Below are positions 15,781-23,226 of a DNA stretch of 64,000 nt, in pieces; within the stretch, counting starts at the first letter, position 1; each line of letters begins with the position of its first letter. A model generated the notes under the pieces. It had not been told where the DNA came from. It saw nothing but the letters and a program-made list of their open reading frames with translations, and ran no database searches. The stretch is from PALSA-612 sp035652235 (GTDB lineage: Bacteria; Actinomycetota; Thermoleophilia; Gaiellales; Gaiellaceae). A program made the position numbers and the translations under genes. Where the stretch lies: the NCBI GenBank assembly GCA_035652235.1, contig DASREE010000032.1:1-64000 (forward strand). The letters run 5' to 3'.

Positions 15781-18558
15781 TTGCCTCTACCCTGGTTTCG
15801 ACGCCGCGACAGGCGGCCTGAGACGCAGCCCACTGACCAGACGAGCGACGGCACGCCCTCGGCGGCAGGGAAGTCCGAGCCCCTAGCCACCTCCTCCGAG
15901 GAGGCGGCCGAGACGACGCAGCCGGCGCGCCGCCGCCGCCGCCGCGGCACCCGCGGCGGCCGGGCGCGCAAGCGCTCCGCCGCGGCGGCCGACGCCGCCG
16001 AGGGGACGGCCGCGGCCGCGGAGGCCGCGTCCGCCACGGACGGCGCCGTGGTCGCGAACGGTGCCGGCCCGGCGAACGTCGCCGGTCCGGCGAAGAGTGC
16101 CGCGGCCGCGAAGGGCGCCTCCAGGCGCGCTGCGTCCAGGTCGGCCGACGGCAAGCCGGCGCGCTCGAGGCGCTCCGACTCCCGCCGGCGGCAGCAGACG
16201 CGCCGCAGCCCGCTTCCCGCGGCGAAGCGCGAGCTCCTCGTCTCGGTGAGCGTCACCGAGCAACGCGTCGCGGTGCTCGAGGACGACCGGGTCGCCGAGG
16301 TCTATCTCGAGCGCCCCGGTCGCCGCTCGATCGCCGGCAACGTCTACAAGGGTGTCGTCGACAACGTGCTTCCCGGCATGGAGGCCGCGTTCGTCGAGAT
16401 CGGCCTCGAGAAGAACGGGTTCCTGTACGTGGACGAGATCGTCACGCCCGAGCTCGAGGGGCGTCGCCACGGCCGGCGCATCCAGGACCTGCTCAGCCGC
16501 GGCCAGGAGATCCTCGTCCAGGCGGTGAAGGACCCGATGAAGACGAAAGGCGCGCGGCTGACGACGGAGATCTCGCTGCCGGGACGGTTCGTCGTCTACG
16601 TGCCGCAGGGCGAGGGCGTCGGCGTCTCGCGGCGGCTCGACGACGACGAGCGGAGCCGCCTGCGCGACATCCTCCGCCAGCTCGACCTGCCGGGCGGCGG
16701 CATCATCGTCCGCACGGCCGCGGAGGGTGCCTCCGCCGAGGACGTGGAGCGCGACATCCGCTTCCTCGAGAAGCTGTGGAGGGAGATCCAGGCGCGCGCG
16801 AAGGCAGTCGACGCGCCGTCGCTCGTCTACAGCGAGGCGGAGCTGCCGCTGCGGGTCGTCCGCGACCTGTTCACCGGCGACTTCGAGCGCGCCCTGGTCG
16901 ACGACGACGTCACCTTCAAGCGCATCACCGGCTACCTGAAGAAGACCTCCCCGCACATGGCCGAGCGCGTGCACCGCTACCGGGAGAAGGAGCCGCTGTT
17001 CGAGGCGTACGGCGTCGACGCCGAGATTCGCTCCACGCTCAACCGCCGGGTCGAACTGCCCTCCGGGGGCTACCTCGTCTTCGACTACGCGGAGGCGTTC
17101 ACGGTCATCGACGTCAACACCGGCCGGTTCGTCGGCTCGCGCTCGAAGAGCTCGGCCGCGCGCCTCGAGGACACGATCACGAAGAACAACCTCGAGGCGG
17201 TGAAGGAGGTCGTCCGCCAGCTTCGCCTCCGCGACATCGGCGGGATCATCGTCATCGACTTCATCGACATGGCGAACCCGAAGAACCGCCAGCAGGTCGA
17301 GGAGGAGCTGAAGGCCGAGCTCGAGCGCGACCGGACGAAGACGTATGTCGTCGAGATCTCGCCGCTCGGTCTCGTCGAGATGACGCGGCAGAACGTCACC
17401 GACGGGCCGCGCGAGATCCTGACGAAGCGCTGCCCGACCTGCGCAGGCGATGGCATCGTCGTCTCCGAGACGTCGGCGGCCGTCGAGGCCGAGCGGCGGC
17501 TGCGGGCGCTCGCCGCGCACAACCCGCGCACGAAGGCGTTCAAGGTCGAGCTCAACCCGCAGGTGGCGGCGACGCTGATCGGCCCGGGCGCGCAGCGGCT
17601 GGCGGCGATCGAGCAGGCGGCGAAGCGGACGTTCCTGCTCGAGCCGCGCGAAGGGGTCGCCCTTGACCACTTCGTCGTGCTGGACAAGGGCACGCCGGAG
17701 AAGCTCATGTCCGAGACGCCCTTCGCGCCTGGGCGCGAGCTCGACGTCAAGCTCGTCGAGGTCGGCCGCTACGACCCCGACGCCGGGGTCGGCAAGCTGG
17801 ACGGCCACGATATCTGCGTCGGCGAGGCGGCGCGGCTCGTGGGCAAGAAGGTGAAGGCGCGCGTCGAGCGCGTCGTCGACGGGACGGTGTACGCCACGCT
17901 CGTCGGCGCCGCGGCCGCACCCGCGCCGCCGCCGCCGATCACCGCGGAGGGTCTCGCCGAGAAGCCGACGCGCGTGGCGCGCAGGACGTCCGTCCAGCCG
18001 GCGCAGGCGCCCGAGGCGACCGTCGAGGGCTCGGTCGCGGCCGAGGGCGCAGGCGAGGAGCCCGAGCAGCAGACGGCGCCGCCCACGCGCACGCGGCGCG
18101 GAACGCGGGGTGGCAGACGCCGGCGCAAGGGGCCGGTGGCGGCCGGCGCGGACGGGCTCGGCGGGCAGGAGGAGGAGCCGGCAGGGCCACGGATCCACCT
18201 GCCGGAGCCCGACCTTGGCCTCGGCCAGCCCGAGCACGCGGCAGAGAACGGCGCCGAGACTCAGCCCGGGAGGCGGGCGCGCGCGCGCCGCCGGGACGGG
18301 CTCCCGGCATCCGCGGAGCTGGTCGGGGACGGCGCCGGCCCTGCCGAGCTGCCGGCCGCCGAGCTGCCGGCCACCGGGGCGCCGCTGGCGGAGGAGCATG
18401 CCGTCGCGGTCGACGGGGTCGGGGTCGCGGACGACGGGGCCGAGGCAAGCGGCGCGCAGCCGGCGAAGCGGAAGCGGACGAGACGCGGGACGCGCGGGGG
18501 AAGGCGCCGCCGCAAGGCGGCCGCGGCCGTCCCGGGTCAGGCGCCTTCCGACGGCTGA
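15781..18558 (+). CDS. rng: Ribonuclease E/G with long disordered flanks
   Basis: This endoribonuclease acts in rRNA maturation and mRNA decay. The 925-residue protein starts at TTG six bases after GAAGGAGA. A disordered Ala/Arg-rich N-terminal extension (about residues 1-150) precedes an S1 domain (RSIAGNVYKGVVDNVLPGMEAAFVEIG). The RNase E/G catalytic core follows, with the metal-ligand aspartates in FTVIDVNTGRFVG and GGIIVIDFIDM and the zinc-link RCPTCAGDG. After about residue 720 the protein is again disordered. Three near-identical basic motifs RRGTRGGR are seen at about residues 50-60, 771-783 and 900-912. It precedes rplU-rpmA-obgE, a common arrangement. Confidence 0.93.
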   Translation: MPLPWFRRRDRRPETQPTDQTSDGTPSAAGKSEPLATSSEEAAETTQPARRRRRRGTRGGRARKRSAAAADAAEGTAAAAEAASATDGAVVANGAGPANVAGPAKSAAAAKGASRRAASRSADGKPARSRRSDSRRRQQTRRSPLPAAKRELLVSVSVTEQRVAVLEDDRVAEVYLERPGRRSIAGNVYKGVVDNVLPGMEAAFVEIGLEKNGFLYVDEIVTPELEGRRHGRRIQDLLSRGQEILVQAVKDPMKTKGARLTTEISLPGRFVVYVPQGEGVGVSRRLDDDERSRLRDILRQLDLPGGGIIVRTAAEGASAEDVERDIRFLEKLWREIQARAKAVDAPSLVYSEAELPLRVVRDLFTGDFERALVDDDVTFKRITGYLKKTSPHMAERVHRYREKEPLFEAYGVDAEIRSTLNRRVELPSGGYLVFDYAEAFTVIDVNTGRFVGSRSKSSAARLEDTITKNNLEAVKEVVRQLRLRDIGGIIVIDFIDMANPKNRQQVEEELKAELERDRTKTYVVEISPLGLVEMTRQNVTDGPREILTKRCPTCAGDGIVVSETSAAVEAERRLRALAAHNPRTKAFKVELNPQVAATLIGPGAQRLAAIEQAAKRTFLLEPREGVALDHFVVLDKGTPEKLMSETPFAPGRELDVKLVEVGRYDPDAGVGKLDGHDICVGEAARLVGKKVKARVERVVDGTVYATLVGAAAAPAPPPPITAEGLAEKPTRVARRTSVQPAQAPEATVEGSVAAEGAGEEPEQQTAPPTRTRRGTRGGRRRRKGPVAAGADGLGGQEEEPAGPRIHLPEPDLGLGQPEHAAENGAETQPGRRARARRRDGLPASAELVGDGAGPAELPAAELPATGAPLAEEHAVAVDGVGVADDGAEASGAQPAKRKRTRRGTRGGRRRRKAAAAVPGQAPSDG

Positions 18559-18559
18559 G

Positions 18560-18575
18560 CGGCTCGCCCGAGCCG
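18560..18575 (+). terminator. Short hairpin after the RNase E/G gene
   Basis: CGGCTC-GCCC-GAGCCG forms a perfect six-base-pair stem two bases after the stop codon. There is no T-tract, so intrinsic termination is uncertain. It separates the RNase gene from the rplU promoter. Confidence 0.4.
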
Positions 18576-18641
18576 AGCAGGCCCGTGCGGTGGGGCCGAG
18601 GTGGCGGTTGCCCGTTCCCGCCGTGCCGGCGGGGTTGCCGC

Positions 18642-18647
18642 TACACT
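18642..18647 (+). promoter_or_regulatory. -10 element of rplU-rpmA
   Basis: TACACT about 45 bases before the rplU ATG, directly after a second small hairpin (CCCGCC/GGCGGG, 18617-18633), probably starts the ribosomal-protein transcript. Confidence 0.45.
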
Positions 18648-18691
18648 GCCGGGCAGGGCGATCGTGCCCGCTCCTCCTCTGGCTCGACCCG

Positions 18692-19165
18692 ATGACGTAC
18701 GCCATCATCTCGCTCGGCGGCAAGCAGTACCGCGTCCAGGCCGGACAGCGGCTGCTCGTCGACCACCTCCCGCACGGGCCTGCGACGACCTTTCATCCGC
18801 GCGTGCTCTTCCTCGGCGGCGACGGCAGGGCCGAGTTCTCGCCCAAGGGAGCGCAGGTGACGGCGACGGTGGTGGGGGACGTTCTCGGCGAGAAGATCCG
18901 CATCGGCAAGTACAAGCGCCGCACCGGCTACCGGCGTCACGCCGGTCACCGAAGCAAGCTGACGGAGATCGAGATCACCGCCATCGGCGCGGCGGGCGCG
19001 AGGCCGAAGCCGCAGGCCGAGAGGTCGCAGGCGCCAGGGGCCGAGGCGAAGTCCGCGCCACGCGCCAGGCAGAAGGCGGGCGCCTCCGCGCCGGCCGAGG
19101 GCGAGGGGAAGGCTGCGTCGAGGTCGAGGGCGCAGACGGCGAAGGCGAAGGAAGAGGCGGACTAG
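18692..19165 (+). CDS. rplU: 50S ribosomal protein bL21 with C-terminal extension
   Basis: The first ~100 residues are standard bL21 (MTYAIISLGGKQYRVQAGQRLLVD, GAQVTATVVGDVLGEKIRIGKYKRRTGYRRHAGHRSKLTEIEITAI). The protein then continues about 55 residues in an Ala/Lys/Arg-rich, probably disordered tail (AERSQAPGAEAKSAPRARQKAGA to AKAKEEAD). Ordinary bL21 is about 103 residues, so the tail is an extension of the kind seen in some Actinobacteria. It is followed two bases later by rpmA. Confidence 0.95.
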   Translation: MTYAIISLGGKQYRVQAGQRLLVDHLPHGPATTFHPRVLFLGGDGRAEFSPKGAQVTATVVGDVLGEKIRIGKYKRRTGYRRHAGHRSKLTEIEITAIGAAGARPKPQAERSQAPGAEAKSAPRARQKAGASAPAEGEGKAASRSRAQTAKAKEEAD

Positions 19166-19167
19166 CG

Positions 19168-19419
19168 ATGGCACACAAGAAGGGGCTCGGCTCCTCGCGG
19201 AACGGCCGCGACTCGAAGCCGAAGATGCTCGGCGTGAAGATCTTCGCCGGCCAGGTCGTGAAGCCCGGCATGATCATCGTGCGCCAGCGCGGCACGAAGT
19301 TCCGGCCGGGGCCGGGGACGGGCATCGGGCGCGACGACACCATCTTCGCGACCAGGCCGGGGACGGTCGCCTTCCGGCAGAGCGGCGAGCGCCGCTTCGT
19401 GCACGTCGTCGCCGACTGA
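19168..19419 (+). CDS. rpmA: 50S ribosomal protein bL27
   Basis: The 83-residue product begins MAHKKGLGSSRNGRDSKPKM, so it needs no N-terminal processing of the Firmicutes type. It contains the conserved VKIFAGQVVKPGMIIVRQRGTKF and GIGRDDTIFATRPGTV. bL27 reaches the peptidyl-transferase centre with its N-terminal tail. It starts two bases after the rplU stop. Confidence 0.97.
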   Translation: MAHKKGLGSSRNGRDSKPKMLGVKIFAGQVVKPGMIIVRQRGTKFRPGPGTGIGRDDTIFATRPGTVAFRQSGERRFVHVVAD

Positions 19420-19447
19420 GCGGCGCGCGCAGGCCGACTGAGCGGCG
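19411..19447 (+). repeat. 15-bp direct repeat spanning the rpmA stop codon
   Basis: GCCGACTGAGCGGCG occurs at 19411-19425 and again at 19433-19447 (22-base period), duplicating the last codons and stop of rpmA into the intergenic region. It looks like a recent local duplication; no function is evident. Confidence 0.55.
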
Positions 19448-19505
19448 TGCCGGCGACCCGGTCGCCTCTTCGGGCGTCCCCGTCCGGGCGTGCTTTCCTT
19501 CCGGC

Positions 19506-20690
19506 GTGTTCAGCGACCGAGCCCGCATCCACGTCGTCGCCGGCCGAGGTGGTGACGGAGCGCTCAGCTTCCGCCGCGAGAAGCACGTGCCGAAGGGCGG
19601 CCCCGACGGTGGCGACGGCGGCCCGGGCGGCTCGGTCGTGCTGGTCGCCGATCCGAGCCTGCGCGACCTCTCCGGCCTTCGCACCCGGCGCCGGATCAGG
19701 GCCGGTCGCGGCTCGAACGGCGGAGGCGGCGGACGGCATGGCGCCGCCGGCGCCGACGTCGAGCTGCACGTCCCGGTCGGAACCGAGGTGCGGGACGAGG
19801 CGGGCGAGCTGATCGCCGACCTCGCCCGAGCGGGCGCGCGCGCCGTCGTCGCCAGGGGCGGCGAGGGCGGCCGCGGCAACCGCCACTTCGCCACGCCGAC
19901 GCGGCAGGCGCCGCGGTTCGCCGAGGTCGGCCTGCCGGGGGAGGAGGCCGACGTCGAGCTGCGCCTGAAGCTGCTCGCCGACGCCGCGCTCGTCGGGTTG
20001 CCGAACGCGGGCAAGTCGTCGCTCCTGCGCCGGATCTCGAACGCGAAGCCGAAGGTGGCCGACTACCCGTTCACGACGCTCGCGCCGGTGCTGGGGACGG
20101 TCGACGCGCCGGACGGCCGCCAGCTCGTCGTCGCCGACGTCCCCGGGCTGATCGAGGGCGCCGCCGAGGGTGCCGGGCTCGGCCACGAGTTCCTCGCCCA
20201 CCTGGAGCGGGCGCGTGTCCTCGTGCACGTGGTCGACGTCTCAGCCGGACCGGCCGAGGCGCAGCTCGCCGCCGTCGACCGCGAGCTCGCGGCGTACGGA
20301 GCCGGGCTCGACCGGTTGCCGCAGATCGTCGTGCTGAACAAGATCGACCTCGCGCCTCCGCCGCGGCTGGACGTGGGCGGGGAGCGCGTCCTCGGCGTGT
20401 TCGCGCTCTCCTGCGCGACCGGCGAGGGCGTCGAGCGCTTCCGGCGCGCGCTCTTCGGCCTCGTGCCCGAGCCCCACCAGCCCGCGCCCGAGGAGGCGCC
20501 CGTGCCCGACTTCCTCGTCTACCGCCCGAAGCCGCGCCGGGCGCCGTTTCGCCTTCTGCGCACCGACCGCGGCTTCCGCGTCGTCGGCAGGCCGCCTTCT
20601 CCGGAGGAGCTGGAGGGCGCGCTCCGCGCCGCCGGTGCGAGGGCGGGCGACGAGGTCGTGGTCGGCGAGGAGACGCTCGAGTACCGGTGA
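19506..20690 (+). CDS. obgE: GTPase Obg/CgtA
   Basis: Obg is a ribosome-associated GTPase acting in 50S assembly and stress signalling. The 394-residue protein has the glycine-rich Obg fold (RGGDGALSFRREKHVPKGGPDGGDGGPGGSVV), then the G domain with G1 GLPNAGKSSLL, G2 TTLAPVLG, G3 DVPGLIEGA and G4 NKID. It ends with the actinobacterial/Firmicute-type C-terminal OCT domain (FLVYRPKPRRAPFRLLRTDRGFRVVG to GDEVVVGEETLEY). The GTG start is fixed by the conserved N-terminus. The stop overlaps nadD (GTGA). Confidence 0.96.
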   Translation: MFSDRARIHVVAGRGGDGALSFRREKHVPKGGPDGGDGGPGGSVVLVADPSLRDLSGLRTRRRIRAGRGSNGGGGGRHGAAGADVELHVPVGTEVRDEAGELIADLARAGARAVVARGGEGGRGNRHFATPTRQAPRFAEVGLPGEEADVELRLKLLADAALVGLPNAGKSSLLRRISNAKPKVADYPFTTLAPVLGTVDAPDGRQLVVADVPGLIEGAAEGAGLGHEFLAHLERARVLVHVVDVSAGPAEAQLAAVDRELAAYGAGLDRLPQIVVLNKIDLAPPPRLDVGGERVLGVFALSCATGEGVERFRRALFGLVPEPHQPAPEEAPVPDFLVYRPKPRRAPFRLLRTDRGFRVVGRPPSPEELEGALRAAGARAGDEVVVGEETLEYR

Positions 20691-21253
20691 CGGGGCTGCT
20701 CGGGGGGAGCTTCGACCCGCCGCATGTCGGGCACGTCGCCCTGCTTCGCGGCGCCCGCGCCCGCTTCCGGCTCGAGCGCGTCGTCGTCCTCGTCGTCGCC
20801 GACCCGGGCCACAAGGAGGTGACGACCGACGCGCACGTCCGGCTTGCGCTCGCCCGCGCCGCCTTCCCGGGCGAGACGGTCGAGCTCGATCCGCACGCGC
20901 GGACGGTGGACATGCTGCGGGCCTCCAGCTACGACGACCCCCTGTTCCTGATCGGCGCCGACGAGTTCCTCGACCTGCCGACCTGGAAGGAGCCGGAGGG
21001 CGTGCTCGCGCTCGCCAGGCTGGGGGTGGCGATGCGGCCCGGCTACCCGCGCGCGCGGCTGGACGAGGTCGCGGCGCGTCTCGGCCGCCCCGACCGGGTC
21101 GTCTTCTTCGAGGTCGAGCCGTTCGACGTCTCCTCGCGCGAGATCCGGGCGCGGGTCGCCGCCGGGAAGCCGATCGACGGCCTCGTGCCGGCCGCCGTCG
21201 CCCGCGAGATCGAGCGCCTCGGGCTCTACCGCAACGGCAGCGCCCACGGGTAG
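20687..21253 (+). CDS. nadD: Nicotinate-nucleotide adenylyltransferase
   Basis: NadD converts NaMN to deamido-NAD in NAD biosynthesis. The 188-residue protein starts TGLLGGSFDPPHVGHVALL, which contains the nucleotidyltransferase HxGH motif. DPLFLIGADEFLDLPTWKEP and the C-terminal SSREIRARVAAGKPIDGLVP (the SSxxIR motif) complete the active site. The GTG overlaps the obgE stop by four bases, the usual obg-nadD-rsfS order. Its stop TAG is part of the TAGACT that may serve the next gene. Confidence 0.95.
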   Translation: MTGLLGGSFDPPHVGHVALLRGARARFRLERVVVLVVADPGHKEVTTDAHVRLALARAAFPGETVELDPHARTVDMLRASSYDDPLFLIGADEFLDLPTWKEPEGVLALARLGVAMRPGYPRARLDEVAARLGRPDRVVFFEVEPFDVSSREIRARVAAGKPIDGLVPAAVAREIERLGLYRNGSAHG

Positions 21254-21288
21254 ACTTGCCCGAGCCCGACCGAGGAGACGAACCCGAC

Positions 21289-21666
21289 CTGACGTCGTTC
21301 GAGCAAGCCCGCCGCATCGCCGGCCTCGCGCAGGAGAAGCTGGCGCGCGACGTCGTCATCCTCGACATGCGGCCCGTGTGCACGTACACGGACTACTTCG
21401 TCGTCTGCACCGGCCAGAACCCCCGCCAGGCGAAGGCGATCTTCGACGAGGTGCACGACCGGCTGAAGCGCGAGCAGCGGGCGCTGCCGCGCTCGGTCGC
21501 GGGCGAGCGCGAGGCGACCTGGATCGTCGCCGACTACCTCGACGTCGTGCTGCACGTGTTCACGCCCGACACGCGGCGCTTCTACGGGCTGGAGGAGCTG
21601 TGGGGCGACGTGCCCGTCACGCGCCTCGAGGAGGACGGCTCCCCGGTCGACGCGGCCGCCGGCTGA
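21289..21666 (+). CDS. rsfS: Ribosomal silencing factor RsfS
   Basis: RsfS binds bL14 and blocks subunit joining under starvation. The family core is clear: ARRIAGLAQEKLARDVVILDMRPVCTYTDYFVVCTGQNPRQAKAI and WIVADYLDVVLHVFTPDTRRFYGLEELWGDVP. The start is uncertain. The usual N-terminus would be xTSFEQARRIA at a CTG (21289) preceded by GAGGAGA, while an in-frame TTG at 21256 overlaps TAGACT (21251-21256) and adds an acidic leader. I give the former. The protein is about 125 residues. Confidence 0.88.
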   Translation: MTSFEQARRIAGLAQEKLARDVVILDMRPVCTYTDYFVVCTGQNPRQAKAIFDEVHDRLKREQRALPRSVAGEREATWIVADYLDVVLHVFTPDTRRFYGLEELWGDVPVTRLEEDGSPVDAAAG

Positions 21667-21703
21667 GCGTCCTTGCCGGGTGGCTCTTCGCGGGAGACGG
21701 CTC

Positions 21704-21886
21704 TCAGCGGCGCGGCGAGGAGGCGGCTCCGCCTTCCCGCACGGGCCGGGAGCGCCGGCGGCGGTCGCCGCGCAGGCGGTGGAGCTCGGCGTCTGCCCGG
21801 GGCGGGTCGTGCGACAGCCGCTCGCGGGTCATGTGGTCGATCTCCTGCTTCAGCCACTCACGTTCCTGGAAGCTGAGCTGCCTCAT
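21704..21886 (-). CDS. Small basic hypothetical protein (60 residues)
   Basis: An ATG at 21886 is preceded at ideal distance by GGGAGGGT. The product begins MRQLSFQEREWLKQEIDHMTRERLSHDPP, a predicted helix, and ends in an Arg-rich tail. The frame upstream of this start is antisense to the tRNA and is not coding. I do not recognise the protein. The strong ribosome site and helical first half make it more likely real than not. Confidence 0.5.
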   Translation of the reverse strand: MRQLSFQEREWLKQEIDHMTRERLSHDPPRADAELHRLRGDRRRRSRPVREGGAASSPRR

Positions 21887-22007
21887 CGTCGTACCCTCCC
21901 GCGCTCGTTCCGGCCCCACGCCGGGGAGAGTGCCGCGCCGGCCGCGACCGGCCATCGGAAGCTCGTACGGATCCTGCTCCGGGATTTCCCCTACCTCCCG
22001 GCCCGGG

Positions 22008-22013
22008 TACACT
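22008..22013 (+). promoter_or_regulatory. -10 element of tRNA-Ala
   Basis: TACACT ends 14 bases before the mature tRNA 5' end, a normal distance for a tRNA promoter. No good -35 is visible. Confidence 0.5.
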
Positions 22014-22027
22014 GGCCCGAGCACTCG

Positions 22028-22100
22028 GGGGCCGTAGCTCAGCTGGGAGAGCGTTTGGCTGGCAGCCAAAAGGTCACGGGTTCGAATCCCGTCGGCTCCA
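22028..22100 (+). tRNA. tRNA-Ala (anticodon GGC)
   Basis: A complete cloverleaf folds by eye. The acceptor is GGGGCCG/CGGCTCC with the alanine identity pair G3-U70, the D stem is GCTC/GAGC, and the anticodon stem is TTTGG/CCAAA with loop CTGGCAG (anticodon GGC at 22061-22063). The T stem is ACGGG/CCCGT with loop TTCGAAT. The discriminator is A and CCA is not encoded. It reads GCC alanine codons, which are abundant in this GC-rich genome. Confidence 0.97.
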
Positions 22101-22104
22101 CTGC

Positions 22105-22932
22105 ATGACTCCGGGCGACCGCCGTGCCGCCTTCCGGGCGCTCCATGCACGCGACCGGCTGTTCGTGATGCCGAACCCGTGGGACGTCGGCTCGGCGCGG
22201 CTGCTCGAGTCGTGGGGGTTCGAGGCGCTCGCGACGACGAGCGCGGGCCTCGCCTGGTCGCTCGGGAAGCGCGACCAGCAGGTGACGAGGGACGAGCTCG
22301 TCTCGCACGTGGCCGCCCTGTGCGCGGCCACCTCGGTTCCGCTCAACGTCGACAGCGAGCGCTGCTACCCGGACGAGCCGGGCGGCGTCGCCGAGACGGT
22401 GGGGCTGCTCGCGGAGGCCGGCGCGGCCGGCTGCTCGATCGAGGACTACGACCCCGCCTCCGGCCGGATCGACGACGTCGGGGTCGCGGCCGAGCGCGTG
22501 GCGGTCGCGGCGCAGGCGGCGCACTCGCTCCCCGACCCGCTGGTGCTCACCGCCCGCGCCGAGAACCACATCCGCGGCGTCGACGACCTCGGCGACACGA
22601 TCGCCCGGCTCGTCGCCTACCGCGACGCGGGTGCGGACGTCGTGTACGCGCCGGGCCTCGCAACGATCGAGCAGGTGCGCGCCGTGGTGCAGGCGGTCGG
22701 CGTCCCGGTGAACGTGCTCGCGCGGCCGGGCGGGCCGAGCACGGGCGAGCTCGCCGCGGCCGGCGTGCGCCGCGTGTCGACGGGCGGCGCGCTGGCACGG
22801 GCGGCCTACGGCGCGCTGCGGGCGGCCGCCGACGAGCTGCGCACGCGAGGCACCTCGGGCTACGCGGCGGTGGCCGTGTCGAGCGCCGAGCTCGAGTCTG
22901 CCCTCGGCTCGGGCTGGGCACGTCGTTCCTGA
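22105..22932 (+). CDS. Isocitrate lyase/PEP mutase-superfamily protein
   Basis: The 275-residue TIM-barrel protein matches the PEP mutase/2-methylisocitrate lyase superfamily: LFVMPNPWDVGSARLLESWGFEALATTSAG at the N-terminus, NVDSERCYPDE for the metal-binding region, AGAAGCSIEDYDP and VLTARAENHI. The KKCGH loop of true isocitrate and methylisocitrate lyases is absent, so a C-C or C-P lyase/hydrolase of unknown substrate is likelier. The ATG lies only four bases after the tRNA-Ala 3' end, so it is almost certainly read through from the tRNA promoter. A strong hairpin follows the stop. Confidence 0.85.
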   Translation: MTPGDRRAAFRALHARDRLFVMPNPWDVGSARLLESWGFEALATTSAGLAWSLGKRDQQVTRDELVSHVAALCAATSVPLNVDSERCYPDEPGGVAETVGLLAEAGAAGCSIEDYDPASGRIDDVGVAAERVAVAAQAAHSLPDPLVLTARAENHIRGVDDLGDTIARLVAYRDAGADVVYAPGLATIEQVRAVVQAVGVPVNVLARPGGPSTGELAAAGVRRVSTGGALARAAYGALRAAADELRTRGTSGYAAVAVSSAELESALGSGWARRS

Positions 22933-22936
22933 GCGC

Positions 22937-22974
22937 AGCGCGGAGGCGAGGACACGAGCCCTCGCCTCCGCGCT
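22937..22974 (+). terminator. Perfect 15-bp inverted repeat (terminator-like)
   Basis: AGCGCGGAGGCGAGG (22937-22951) and its exact complement (22960-22974) are separated by eight bases, four bases after the stop codon of the PEP-mutase-family gene. The stem is very stable, but the following bases (GAAACGACG) contain no T-tract. It is well placed to end both the tRNA transcript and, from the other side, the leftward peptide transcript. Confidence 0.75.
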
Positions 22975-22999
22975 GAAACGACGGTCACTCCGTCACGCG

Positions 23000-23086
23000 T
23001 TACGGGCCCCAGCCCGCGCCGCCTGCGAGCGCGGCGGCGAGGACGAGAGCGGCGGCGACGAGCATCGCACCGATCCGGCCGGACAT
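23000..23086 (-). CDS. 28-residue hydrophobic peptide gene, candidate signalling peptide
   Basis: The ATG is preceded by AAGGGAGG with a six-base spacer, one of the best ribosome sites in the window. The peptide starts MSGRIGAML, continues as a Val/Ala/Leu helix and ends AGGAGWGP. A short basic N-region, a hydrophobic core and a small Gly/Trp/Pro tail after Ala-rich residues make it resemble an exported pro-peptide or a tiny membrane protein. It is divergent from an HTH-TPR regulator and shares a palindromic control region with it, as peptide pheromone genes often do with RRNPP regulators. The function is inference. Confidence 0.55.
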   Translation of the reverse strand: MSGRIGAMLVAAALVLAAALAGGAGWGP

Positions 23087-23116
23087 GGCACACCTCCCTT
23101 CGCCGTTTCGAGCCTG

Positions 23117-23138
23117 GCCCCACGGGGAAATGTGGGGC
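23117..23138 (-). promoter_or_regulatory. Hairpin in the leader of the small peptide gene
   Basis: GCCCCAC and GTGGGGC flank an eight-base loop (GGGGAAAT on the plus strand). The hairpin lies between the presumed leftward promoter and the peptide ribosome site, so it would be in the peptide mRNA leader. It could stabilise or control translation. A second small repeat (CGTGC/GCACG) abuts it. Confidence 0.4.
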
Positions 23139-23170
23139 GTGCAACGCACGAAATCGGACCATCCGCCCGT

Positions 23171-23194
23171 GTCAAGAGGCAGCTGCCAATTGAC
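23171..23194. promoter_or_regulatory. 24-bp palindromic operator covering two divergent -35 boxes
   Basis: The left half GTCAAGAGGCAG and the right half CTGCCAATTGAC are complementary at 10 of 12 positions, with a perfect ten-base core GGCAGCTGCC. The outer arms are the -35 boxes: TTGACA on the minus strand (23175-23170) and TTGACG on the plus strand (23190-23195). A regulator bound here would control the peptide gene and its own gene together. The adjacent HTH-TPR protein is the obvious candidate. Confidence 0.65.
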
Positions 23195-23218
23195 GCCGTC
23201 GTCCGGAGTCGCCAAGAT
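23190..23218 (+). promoter_or_regulatory. Promoter of the HTH-TPR regulator
   Basis: TTGACG (23190-23195), a 17-base spacer and CAAGAT (23213-23218) are followed after eight bases by the ATG at 23227. The transcript would be leaderless or nearly so. The -35 lies in the palindromic operator. Confidence 0.5.
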
Positions 23219-23226
23219 CGGTCTGC

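Noticed and set aside
18664..18691. Alternative GTG start for rplU at 18664
   Set aside because: That GTG is in another frame; bL21 begins at the ATG giving MTYAIISLGGKQY.
21887..22150. Minus-strand peptide containing GIRTRDLLAASQTLSQLSY
   Set aside because: This is the well-known spurious translation of the reverse strand of a tRNA gene; only the part from 21886 leftward is considered as a possible gene.
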